8,335 bases of DNA from NCBI GenBank assembly GCA_039920345.1, contig JBDSDZ010000168.1, positions 1 to 8,335 of the forward strand, read 5' to 3'. Both the position numbers and the translations under genes were made by a program. This document shows, in pieces, positions 1-6,914 of this stretch. The first letter of the stretch is position 1; every line of letters begins with the position of its first letter. The notes beneath the pieces are model-generated. The model was not told the origin of the DNA. It did no database searches and was given only the letters and a program-made list of their open reading frames with translations. Origin of the DNA: Croceibacterium_A sp039920345. Its GTDB lineage: Bacteria; Pseudomonadota; Alphaproteobacteria; Sphingomonadales; Sphingomonadaceae.

Positions 1-1011
1 TGTAACGACAGCTACGCCCTGTGGGCGCGGCGCCAACTGGGCGAAAGCCGCGAAGGCGCCCTGCTCGACCGGATGCTGACCCGCTCGGGCATCGGCAATC
101 GCTACTCCGTGCTGTCGAATGACGACACCCAGCTCGCCGACGGCAGCTTCTACGCCGCGCCCGAGCCGCCGGGCACCGCCGCGCGCATGGCCGTCTATGC
201 GGCCAAGGCGCCCGAACTGGCGCTGCAGGCGTGCGAGCAACTCGACGGGCTGGAGCGCATCACGCACATCGTGCTCGCCAGTTGCACCGGCTTCATGGCG
301 CCCGGGCTCGACCAGGTGGTGGCGCGCCGCCTTGGCCTGCTGCCCACGGTGGAGCGGACCGTGATCGGTTTCATGGGCTGTTATGCCGGGGTCACCGCCC
401 TGCGCAGCGCCGGCCACATCGTCCGTTCCGATCCGGCCGCGCGCGTGCTGGTAATCGCGGTCGAGCTGTGCAGCCTGCACTTGCAGCCTTCGACCAAGCT
501 CGAACGGCTGCTGGCGATGGCGCAATTCGCCGACGGCGCCGCAGCCGCGATCGTCAGTGCCGAAGGACCCGGCCTCGCGCTCGATGACGGCGTGTCGCTG
601 ACGCTGGAGGAAAGCCACGAACTGATTACCTGGGCGATCGGCGACATCGGCTTCGAGATGGCCCTGTCGGGCGAAGTGCCCGGCCGTTTGGGCGAAGCGC
701 TCGCCGATCCGAAGGTTGCCCAAGTGCTGACCGGCGGCAAACCGGTGGAAGCGATTGAGGCCTGGGCGATTCATCCTGGAGGCCGCTCGATCCTCGATGC
801 GGTCGAACGCGGTCTCGACCTTCCTTCGGACAAGCTCGCCGCCTCGCGCGGGGTGCTGCAGGATTTTGGCAACATGTCATCGGCCACCGTGCTGTTCGTG
901 CTCAAGCGGTTGATGGAGGAGCATCCCGCCTCGGGCCTGGCGATGGCTTTCGGGCCGGGGCTGGCGCTTGAAGGCCTGCGTTTCGGCTGGACCGAAGGCC
1001 ATGTTGGCTGA
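1..1011 (+). CDS. Type III polyketide synthase (chalcone synthase-like), 5'-truncated by window
   Basis: The frame is open from base 1, so 336 residues are visible and the true start lies to the left. Alignment by eye to chalcone synthase suggests roughly 35 N-terminal residues are missing. The first in-frame ATG (73) is not the start, because conserved-looking sequence precedes it. The catalytic triad is complete: Cys in MGCYAG (codon 379-381), His in AIHPGG (772-774) and Asn in DFGNMSS (871-873). The FADGAAAAIV stretch and the C-terminal AFGPG loop are also typical. Such enzymes are cytosolic homodimers that extend an acyl-CoA starter with malonyl-CoA and cyclise it to resorcinols, pyrones or phloroglucinols. 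The starter and cyclisation mode cannot be read here. The gene overlaps the following methyltransferase by 11 bases, so the two are probably translationally coupled. The family call is very secure; the product is unknown. Confidence 0.96.
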   Translation, partial: CNDSYALWARRQLGESREGALLDRMLTRSGIGNRYSVLSNDDTQLADGSFYAAPEPPGTAARMAVYAAKAPELALQACEQLDGLERITHIVLASCTGFMAPGLDQVVARRLGLLPTVERTVIGFMGCYAGVTALRSAGHIVRSDPAARVLVIAVELCSLHLQPSTKLERLLAMAQFADGAAAAIVSAEGPGLALDDGVSLTLEESHELITWAIGDIGFEMALSGEVPGRLGEALADPKVAQVLTGGKPVEAIEAWAIHPGGRSILDAVERGLDLPSDKLAASRGVLQDFGNMSSATVLFVLKRLMEEHPASGLAMAFGPGLALEGLRFGWTEGHVG

Positions 1012-1690
1012 GCGGCGCCAGACCGAGGAACTGATGGACGACCCGGCGCTCGATGCCGGGACCTATCTTGCCGTGCTGGGCGATCTCGCCAAGGTCAACG
1101 GGTTTACGTTCGCCTATCGCCCGACCCTCGCCTTCCTCGAACGCGCACTGGGCAACCGCACCCATTTTCGCCTGCTCGATGTTGGGTTCGGCGATGGCGA
1201 CATGCTGCGTCGTATCGCCACCTGGGCCGCGCGCCGGGGCCTGTCCGCCGATCTTGTCGGGGTGGACCTCAACACCCGCAGCAAGGCGGCTGCTGAGCGC
1301 GCCCCGCACCCGCCGGGCGCGCCGATCAGCTACCTCGCGGGCGATTATGCCGAGCAGGCAGGCGGCGGCTTCGACTGCGTCATTTCCAGCCTTGTCGCGC
1401 ATCACATGAGCGAGCCGCAACTGCGCGCGTTCGTGCGGTTTATGGAGGCGGAATCGGCTGCCGGATGGTTCATCAACGACCTCCACCGCCACACGCTGTC
1501 GTATCTTGGCTGGCCGGTGCTGGCGCGAACGATGGGCTGGCATCCAATCGTGCGCGCCGACGGGCATACCTCGATTGCGCGCAGTTATCGCCCGGCTGAA
1601 TGGCGCGTGTTGCTGGACAGCGAGGGTCTTGGTGCCGCGCAAGTCCAGCGCTGGTTTCCGTTCCGCCTGTGCGTCGAGCGGCTACGCTGA
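1001..1690 (+). CDS. Class I SAM-dependent methyltransferase of the polyketide operon
   Basis: This is a protein of 229 residues. A Rossmann-type SAM site is visible: motif I LLDVGFGDGDMLRRIA (about residues 58-73, with the D-x-G-x-G-x-G pattern), an acidic residue ending strand 2 in VGVDLN (Asp89), GDYAE near 114-118 and FDCVISSLVAHHM near 124-136. It is soluble, with no membrane segments. Given its position between a polyketide synthase and a flavoprotein, it probably O- or C-methylates the phenolic polyketide; this is inferred from context. ATG 1001 is chosen because it overlaps the synthase gene end and keeps the charged N-terminus. Alternatives are TTG 968, deep inside the synthase, and ATG 1034, which has a GAGGAA stretch only 3 bases upstream. 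The Streptomyces analogue SrsB is a membrane ICMT-type enzyme, so this one would be a non-homologous replacement. Confidence 0.9.
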   Translation: MLAERRQTEELMDDPALDAGTYLAVLGDLAKVNGFTFAYRPTLAFLERALGNRTHFRLLDVGFGDGDMLRRIATWAARRGLSADLVGVDLNTRSKAAAERAPHPPGAPISYLAGDYAEQAGGGFDCVISSLVAHHMSEPQLRAFVRFMEAESAAGWFINDLHRHTLSYLGWPVLARTMGWHPIVRADGHTSIARSYRPAEWRVLLDSEGLGAAQVQRWFPFRLCVERLR

Positions 1691-2799
1691 TGGCGCCGCT
1701 GATCCTTGGTGCCGGGCCGGCCGGGTGCGCGGCGGCGATTGGGCTGGCGCAGGCCGGGGCCGAGCCGGTCCTGCTCGACCGCGACGCCGATGTTCGCGAT
1801 TTGCTGTGCGGTGGGTTCCTGAGCTGGCGCACCGCCGCGCAATTGGGCGCGTTGGGAGTCGATCCGGCTGCGCTCGGGGCGCACCGGGTGGAGCGGCTGG
1901 CGCTGTTCGCGGGCCGCCGCGAAGTCACCCTGGCCCTGCCCGCAACCGCGTATGGCTTGTCGCGCCGCGCGCTCGATACCGCCTTGCGCGCCCGCGCGGT
2001 GGCGCTTGGTACCCGGCTGGCCATCGACACGGCGCGCGGCATCGAAGGCAGCGCCGTGTTCGGGCGCGAGCGGACATGGACTGGCGACGGCCTGTTTCTT
2101 GCCACCGGCAAGCACGATCTGCGCGGACTCGCCCGGCCCCGGGTTGCGCATGATCCGGCGCTGGGGTTGCGCTTGCGCCTGCCCCCTTCAGCAGCGCGGC
2201 GCGCACTCCTCGAAGGACGGATCGAGCTGCACTTGTTCGACCATGGCTATGCCGGGATCGTGCAACAGGAAGGCGGCAGCACCAACGTCTGCCTGGCGGT
2301 GCGAAAATCGCGGCTGGCCGCCGCCGGGGGCGACCCCGAAGAACTGCTCGCCCGGCTGGCCGAGGCCAATCCGGCCTTTGCCGAACGGCTCGGCGCTGAC
2401 TGGCGCGCGGCTGAGGTCGATACCGTCGGTTCGGTGCCTTACGGCTGGATCGCCCGCACCACCCCATCCGGCCTGTTCCGGCTCGGTGACCAGGCCGCGG
2501 TCATTCCTTCGCTTGCAGGCGAAGGGATCTCCATCGCGGTGGCGAGCGGCACTGCGGCAGCGCGGCACTGGCTTGAACGCGGCGCGGCGGCGGCGCCGGC
2601 ATACCAGCGCGAATTCGCGGTCCGCGCCGCCGGCCCGGTGCGCACGGCCCGCCTCGCCTGGACGCTCGCCGAACGTCCCCTCGCGGCGCGGCTCGGCCTC
2701 GCCCTCGCCGTCCGCTTTCCGCCAATAGTGAGCGCGCTGATGCAGCTCAGCCGGATTGCGCCCGAGGCTAACCTTGCACAGGTGCGCAGCGCTTCGTAA
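1690..2799 (+). CDS. FAD-dependent oxidoreductase, geranylgeranyl reductase-like group
   Basis: This 369-residue flavoprotein begins at an ATG that shares its A with the methyltransferase TGA (TGATG). A longer reading frame from GTG 1600 only adds residues in front of the nucleotide-binding strand, so 1690 is preferred. The N-terminus opens directly with the FAD dinucleotide fold: LILGAGPAG (GxGxxG at 7-12) with Asp30 ending strand 2. A CGGFLS motif (about 40-45) recalls the C-G-x-x-L-S signature of geranylgeranyl reductase-type enzymes. The second FAD motif is LGDQAAVIPSLAGEGI (265-280). Members reduce isoprenoid double bonds or hydroxylate and oxidise aromatic rings. Next to a type III synthase and a methyltransferase, ring hydroxylation or quinone formation is the favoured inference. 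Reduction of an unsaturated chain is the alternative. Confidence 0.88.
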   Translation: MAPLILGAGPAGCAAAIGLAQAGAEPVLLDRDADVRDLLCGGFLSWRTAAQLGALGVDPAALGAHRVERLALFAGRREVTLALPATAYGLSRRALDTALRARAVALGTRLAIDTARGIEGSAVFGRERTWTGDGLFLATGKHDLRGLARPRVAHDPALGLRLRLPPSAARRALLEGRIELHLFDHGYAGIVQQEGGSTNVCLAVRKSRLAAAGGDPEELLARLAEANPAFAERLGADWRAAEVDTVGSVPYGWIARTTPSGLFRLGDQAAVIPSLAGEGISIAVASGTAAARHWLERGAAAAPAYQREFAVRAAGPVRTARLAWTLAERPLAARLGLALAVRFPPIVSALMQLSRIAPEANLAQVRSAS

Positions 2800-2813
2800 G
2801 GGTCCGGCATTCT

Positions 2814-2827
2814 CTCAGCACTCAGCA
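2814..2827. repeat. Tandem 7-bp repeat CTCAGCA x2 upstream of icd
   Basis: Two perfect adjacent copies of CTCAGCA lie in the 45-base gap between the flavoprotein stop and the icd start. They could be part of an operator or simply chance. No clear -35/-10 pair was found around them. An AGGA at 2831-2834 lies 10 bases before the icd ATG and may serve as a weak ribosome binding site. Confidence 0.35.
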
Positions 2828-2844
2828 GTCAGGACTCCACCCGC

Positions 2845-4068
2845 ATGGCGAAGATCAAGGTCGTTAACCCCGTCGTTGAAATCGATGGCGACGAAATGAC
2901 GCGGATTATCTGGCAATGGATCCGCGAACAGCTGATCCTCCCGTACCTCGACATCGACCTCAAGTATTATGACCTCTCGGTCGAGATGCGTGACGAGACC
3001 GATGACCAGATCACCATCGATTGCGCCAACGCGATCAAGCAACATGGCGTGGGCGTAAAATGCGCCACGATCACGCCTGACGAGCAGCGGGTCGAGGAAT
3101 TCAACCTCAAGGCGATGTACCGCTCGCCCAACGGCACCATCCGCAACATCCTGGGTGGCACGATTTTCCGCGAACCGATCGTCATTTCCAATGTCCCCCG
3201 GCTGATCCCCGGCTGGACCGATCCGATCGTGGTCGGCCGCCATGCCTTTGGCGACCAGTACCGCGCGACCGATTTCCTCGTCCCCGGCCCGGGCAAGCTG
3301 CGGCTGGTGTTCGAAGGCGATGACGGCAAAGTGATCGACCGCGAAGTGTTCCAGTTCCCGTCCTCCGGCGTCGCCATGGCGATGTACAACCTCGACGATT
3401 CGATCCGCGATTTCGCCCGTTCGAGCATGAACTACGCGCTCGACCGGCAGTGGCCGCTGTACCTGTCGACCAAAAACACGATCATCAAGGCCTATGACGG
3501 GCGCTTCAAGGACCAGTTCCAGGACGTGTTCGAGACCGAAGGCTTCAAGGCCAAGTTCGCCGAAGCCGGCATCACTTACGAACACCGCCTGATCGACGAC
3601 ATGGTGGCCAGCGCGCTCAAATGGAGCGGCAAGTTTATCTGGGCGTGCAAGAATTACGACGGCGATGTGCAGTCCGACCAGGTGGCACAGGGCTTCGGCA
3701 GCCTCGGCCTGATGACCAGCGTGCTGATGACGCCCGACGGCAAGACGGTAGAAGCCGAAGCCGCGCACGGCACCGTGACCCGCCACTATCGCCAGCACCA
3801 GCAGGGCAAGGCGACCAGCACCAACCCGATCGCCAGCATCTTCGCGTGGACCCGGGGCCTCATCTATCGCGGCCGGTTCGACAACACGCCCGACGTGGTG
3901 AAGTTCGCCGAATCGCTCGAAAAGGTCTGCATCGAAACCGTCGAAAGCGGCAAGATGACCAAGGATCTGGCGCTGCTGATCGGCCCCAACCAGGCGTGGA
4001 TGACGACCGAGCAGTTCTTCGCCGCCATCGTCGCCAATCTCGAAACGGAGATGGCCAGCTGGGCCTGA
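2845..4068 (+). CDS. icd: NADP-dependent isocitrate dehydrogenase, homodimeric eukaryote-like type
   Basis: This 407-residue enzyme oxidatively decarboxylates isocitrate to 2-oxoglutarate with NADP+ in the TCA cycle (EC 1.1.1.42). The sequence is strikingly close to the mitochondrial/cytosolic eukaryotic IDH type and full length. Visible features are the substrate loop SPNGTIRN (94-101), the arginine of GRH (Arg132, matching human IDH1 Arg132), Tyr139 in DQYRATDF, and the catalytic lysine in STKNT (Lys210). The metal-binding aspartates lie in LIDDMVA and KNYDGDVQSD (about 251-278), and the NADP-specifying HGTVTRHYR lies at 308-316. ATG 2845 gives the expected MAKIKV N-terminus, with AGGA 10 bases upstream. 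It lies 45 bases after the flavoprotein gene and may share transcription with it or have its own promoter. Four bases separate it from the downstream fusion gene. Confidence 0.98.
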   Translation: MAKIKVVNPVVEIDGDEMTRIIWQWIREQLILPYLDIDLKYYDLSVEMRDETDDQITIDCANAIKQHGVGVKCATITPDEQRVEEFNLKAMYRSPNGTIRNILGGTIFREPIVISNVPRLIPGWTDPIVVGRHAFGDQYRATDFLVPGPGKLRLVFEGDDGKVIDREVFQFPSSGVAMAMYNLDDSIRDFARSSMNYALDRQWPLYLSTKNTIIKAYDGRFKDQFQDVFETEGFKAKFAEAGITYEHRLIDDMVASALKWSGKFIWACKNYDGDVQSDQVAQGFGSLGLMTSVLMTPDGKTVEAEAAHGTVTRHYRQHQQGKATSTNPIASIFAWTRGLIYRGRFDNTPDVVKFAESLEKVCIETVESGKMTKDLALLIGPNQAWMTTEQFFAAIVANLETEMASWA

Positions 4069-4072
4069 CGCG

Positions 4073-5671
4073 ATGAGCAAGGCCCGTCTCGAAGTCCGCC
4101 AGGCCGAGACGGGCGACGTCCACCGCATCGCTGCGCTGGTGCGCCGGGTGTACGATAACTTTGCGCCCTACACGCTGGGCGAAATCCGCGGGCAGCTGAA
4201 CAACTTTCCGCCCGGGTGCTTCGTCGCCATCCTCGACGGCAAGCTGGTCGGGTACTGCGCCTCGATGCGCATTGCCGGCGACAAGGCGCTGCGACCGCAT
4301 AGCTGGGACGAGATCACCGGCAACGGCTTCGGCTCGCGCCACGATCCGACCGGCGACTGGCTCTACGGTTACGAAATGTGCGTCGATCCCAAGGTGCGCG
4401 GCACCCGCATCGGCCGCCGCCTGTACGAAGAACGGCGCGCGCTGGCTGAAGACCTGGAGCTGCGCGGGATCGTGTTCGGCGGACGGATGCCCAACCTCAA
4501 CCGCTTCTGGCGCAAGGTGGAGGGGCCGCAGGATTATCTCGACCAGGTGATGGCCGGGAAGCTGCACGATCCGGTGTTGCGCTTCCAGCTTGCCAACGGA
4601 TTCGAACCGATCGGGGTGCTCGAACGGTACCTGCCCGAAGACAAGCTGTCGCGCGGCAACGCGGTCCACATGGTGTGGCGCAATCCGTTCGTGAACCAGG
4701 AAGAATCGCCGCAGTTCAGCGTCCCGCGCGGGGTCGAAAGCGTGCGCATCGCTGCCTGCCAGTTGCAGGCCCGCGCGGTGAAGGACTTCGACGAGTTCAT
4801 CGGCCAGGTCGAATATTTCGTCGACGTGGCGAGCGATTACGGGGCAGACTTCATCGTCTTTCCTGAACTGTTCACGCTGATGCTGCTGAGTGCGGAGGAG
4901 AAGGAACTCTCCCCCATCGAGGCGATCGAGGCGCTCAGCCGCTTCACCCCGCGGATCAAGCAGGCACTGTCGGACATGGCGCTGCGCTTCAACATCAACA
5001 TCGTCGGCGGTTCGCACCCCACCCGGATGGACGACGGCGACATCCACAACGTCGCCTATGTGTGCCTGCGCGATGGTTCGATCCACGAGCAGGAGAAGAT
5101 CCACCCAACCCCCAACGAAGGCTACTGGTGGAACATCAAGGGCGGCGATTCGATCGACGTCATCCAGACCGACTGCGGCCCCATCGGGGTGCTGATCTGC
5201 TACGACAGCGAGTTTCCCGAACTGGCCCGGCGGCTGGTCGATGAAGGCGCGCGGATCATCTTCGTGCCGTTCTGCACCGACAGCCGCCAGGGCTATATGC
5301 GCGTGCGGTACTGCGCGCAGGCCCGCGCGATCGAAAACCAGTGCTTCGTGGTCATGGCCGGCAATGTCGGCAACCTGCCCAACGTCGGCAACATGGACAT
5401 CCAGTACGCCCAAAGCTGCATCCTGACGCCGTGCGATTTCCCCTTCGCGCGCGACGGGATTGCCGCCGAAGCGACCGAGAACGTCGAAACGCTCACGATC
5501 AGCGACGTCAACCTGGCCGACCTGTCATGGGCGCGGGCCGAAGGCACGGTACGCAACCTGGCTGACCGGCGGTTCGACCTCTACCGCATCGAGTGGGAAG
5601 AAGGCTCGGTAGCGGGCTCGGAACCGAGCGGCCCGGTCCCCAAGACCCGCGGCGGCCCCGGCGGCGGCTAG
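4073..5671 (+). CDS. Fusion protein: N-terminal GNAT acetyltransferase and C-terminal nitrilase-family carbon-nitrogen hydrolase
   Basis: This is a cytosolic protein of 532 residues with two domains. Residues about 5-205 form a GNAT fold, with the acetyl-CoA region YGYEMCVDPKVRGTRIGRRL (98-117). Residues about 222-505 are a nitrilase-superfamily hydrolase with the full catalytic set: Glu265 in FPELF, Lys342 in EKIHP, Glu349 in PTPNE and Cys376 in ICYDSE. The same architecture is known from uncharacterised proteins such as Bacillus subtilis YhcX. The hydrolase probably cleaves a linear amide or nitrile-like bond, but its substrate is unknown. In the GNAT motif R-x-x-G-x-G, the first Gly is replaced by Arg112, so acetyl transfer is uncertain. 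The C-terminal tail (from about 511) is Gly/Pro-rich and probably disordered. ATG 4073 sits 4 bases after the icd stop, with no good Shine-Dalgarno, suggesting translational coupling. Confidence 0.95.
   Translation: MSKARLEVRQAETGDVHRIAALVRRVYDNFAPYTLGEIRGQLNNFPPGCFVAILDGKLVGYCASMRIAGDKALRPHSWDEITGNGFGSRHDPTGDWLYGYEMCVDPKVRGTRIGRRLYEERRALAEDLELRGIVFGGRMPNLNRFWRKVEGPQDYLDQVMAGKLHDPVLRFQLANGFEPIGVLERYLPEDKLSRGNAVHMVWRNPFVNQEESPQFSVPRGVESVRIAACQLQARAVKDFDEFIGQVEYFVDVASDYGADFIVFPELFTLMLLSAEEKELSPIEAIEALSRFTPRIKQALSDMALRFNINIVGGSHPTRMDDGDIHNVAYVCLRDGSIHEQEKIHPTPNEGYWWNIKGGDSIDVIQTDCGPIGVLICYDSEFPELARRLVDEGARIIFVPFCTDSRQGYMRVRYCAQARAIENQCFVVMAGNVGNLPNVGNMDIQYAQSCILTPCDFPFARDGIAAEATENVETLTISDVNLADLSWARAEGTVRNLADRRFDLYRIEWEEGSVAGSEPSGPVPKTRGGPGGG
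5668..5671. other. Interlocked convergent stop codons (CTAG)
   Basis: The fusion gene ends with TAG at 5669-5671, and the minus-strand flavoprotein gene ends with TAG read from 5670-5668. The palindrome CTAG therefore supplies both stops, and no intergenic space remains. I see no clear rho-independent terminator with a T-run here, so each transcript must continue at least some way antisense to the other gene. Confidence 0.95.
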
Positions 5672-6891
5672 CGCAACGCTTCGGGCGAGCGGACTTGTTC
5701 CTGCCGCACGCCGTGCCCGATGAAGTGCCCCGGAAGGCGCCGCAACAGCGGGTATTTGTCGAGCAATCGCAGCAGCAAAGGCGGATCGGCCGGCACGCTG
5801 GCGCGCCCTTCGATCAGCGGCTGCAAGACACGCTCGTGCGCGGCGCGTTGTAGCCCCTGGATGACCCGCGTTGGCCACAGCCGCCGCTTCTGCACCGCGG
5901 GCAGCAGCGAATCGACGTTCTGCCCCCGCGCCAGCGAACGGCTGAGGATATTGGCCGTCGCCACTGCGTCCTGGATCGCCAGGTTGATGCCGATGCCGCC
6001 CACCGGGCTCATCGCGTGGGCCGCATCGCCAATCGCCAGCAGGCCGGGCCGCGACCATTCGGTCAGCCGGTCGAGCGAGACTGACAGCAGCTTGATTGCG
6101 TCCCAGTCCGGCAGTGCTGCCTCGATGTTGTTCAGTTCGGGCAAGGCGCTGCGCACGTCGTCGCGAAAGGCCTCAATACCGCGCGCCTTGACCTGCTCGG
6201 CCCCGCCCTTGGCGATCACTGCCGCGCATTGCCAGTAATCGCCGCGGTCGATCAGCACGAACATACGATAGCCCACGATAACCCCGCGCAAGGCACTGCC
6301 GGCCTGGTCCTTCGGGATCGCAAACCAGAACACGTCGATCGGAACGCCAAGCGATTCGACCGGCAGGACCTGGCGCACGATCGAATCGCGCCCGTCGCAC
6401 ATCAGCACCAATTTGCCCGCCTGAAGCACTTCGCCATCCGCCAGCCTGACCCCGCTGTAACGCCCTTCCTGCTCGATCAGCTCAACCGCTTCGGCCTCCA
6501 TCCGCAGGGCAAACGAGGGCAGCGCCCGGGCCTGGTCACGCAGGAAGTCGAGAAACTCCCATTGCGGCATCATGGCGATGAACGGCGCGGGCATGTGCAG
6601 GTGCGACAGGTCGCCTGCCACCAGCCGGTGCTGGTTGTACCAGATTTCCGCATGGTCGAGCCGGTTGTGCGGCCGCTTGAGGAACGCCTGCAACCAGCCG
6701 AGCTCGTCGAGGATCGCCATCGTCGAGGGGTGGACCGTGTCCCCCCGGAAATCGCGGAAGAAGTCAGCATGCTTTTCCAGCACGCACACGCTGACCCCGG
6801 CGCGGGCCAGCAGCACGCCGGCCATCATCCCGGCGGGTCCGCCGCCGACGATTAGGACATCATGCCCAATATCAGGCGTTGCCGCACTCAC
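5668..6891 (-). CDS. FAD-dependent monooxygenase, PHBH/UbiH-like group A flavoprotein
   Basis: This is a 407-residue flavoprotein. The N-terminal FAD fold reads VLIVGGGPAGMMAG (12-25), with Glu39 ending strand 2. The central DG motif is in LMCDGRDSIVR (163-173), and the second FAD motif is GDAAHAMSPVGGIGINLA (288-305). This combination marks single-component aromatic hydroxylases and related oxidoreductases using NAD(P)H and O2. The substrate is not recognisable. A ubiquinone-type or aromatic-degradation role is possible, and a link to the nearby polyketide operon is only speculation. The start is a GTG (6891-6889). It is preferred because the next Met (codon 22) would cut through the GxGxxG loop. 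No convincing Shine-Dalgarno precedes it. The gene is convergent with the fusion gene and divergent from the antiporter. Confidence 0.92.
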   Translation of the reverse strand: MSAATPDIGHDVLIVGGGPAGMMAGVLLARAGVSVCVLEKHADFFRDFRGDTVHPSTMAILDELGWLQAFLKRPHNRLDHAEIWYNQHRLVAGDLSHLHMPAPFIAMMPQWEFLDFLRDQARALPSFALRMEAEAVELIEQEGRYSGVRLADGEVLQAGKLVLMCDGRDSIVRQVLPVESLGVPIDVFWFAIPKDQAGSALRGVIVGYRMFVLIDRGDYWQCAAVIAKGGAEQVKARGIEAFRDDVRSALPELNNIEAALPDWDAIKLLSVSLDRLTEWSRPGLLAIGDAAHAMSPVGGIGINLAIQDAVATANILSRSLARGQNVDSLLPAVQKRRLWPTRVIQGLQRAAHERVLQPLIEGRASVPADPPLLLRLLDKYPLLRRLPGHFIGHGVRQEQVRSPEALR

Positions 6892-6914
6892 TGGCCGTCT
6901 GACATAGGTACACG
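6892..6914. promoter_or_regulatory. 23-bp divergent gap between flavoprotein and antiporter genes
   Basis: Two divergent start codons are separated by only 23 bases, too few for two separate promoters. The promoters must overlap the opposing coding sequence, or a transcript must be leaderless or nearly so. On the plus strand an AGG at 6906-6908, 6 bases before ATG 6915, is a weak Shine-Dalgarno candidate. It supports that start over ATG 6942, which has none. The -35/-10 elements were not identified. Confidence 0.4.

Noticed and set aside
280..310. Cys in SCTGFMAPGLD as the polyketide synthase nucleophile
   Set aside because: Alignment with chalcone synthase shows this is the CTTSGVDMPG-type segment. 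The true nucleophile is the Cys in GCYAG at 379-381.
902..1642. 246-codon minus-strand open frame over the methyltransferase
   Set aside because: It is antisense to a gene with clear SAM motifs and shows no domain of its own.
2774..2802. TTGCAC - 17 bases - TAAGGG as a promoter for icd
   Set aside because: It has only three and two matches to the -35 and -10 consensus, which is no better than chance in this sequence.
2815..4128. 437-codon open frame on the minus strand over icd
   Set aside because: It lies wholly antisense to a perfectly conserved icd. Its residue make-up (rich in Val, His, Asp, Arg) is the usual GC-rich shadow, and no motif is recognisable.
3860..5413. 517-codon open frame on the minus strand over icd and the GNAT-nitrilase fusion
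   Set aside because: It is antisense to two clear genes, has shadow-type composition and spans their junction; it is not a plausible protein.
5640..5680. GC-rich stretch at the convergent gene ends as a rho-independent terminator
   Set aside because: There is no stable unambiguous stem followed by a T-run on either strand; the richness comes from Gly/Pro/Arg codons of the fusion tail.
6229..6855. 208-codon plus-strand open frame over the minus-strand flavoprotein
   Set aside because: It is a shadow of a gene with intact FAD motifs, with low-information His/Pro/Gln-rich composition.
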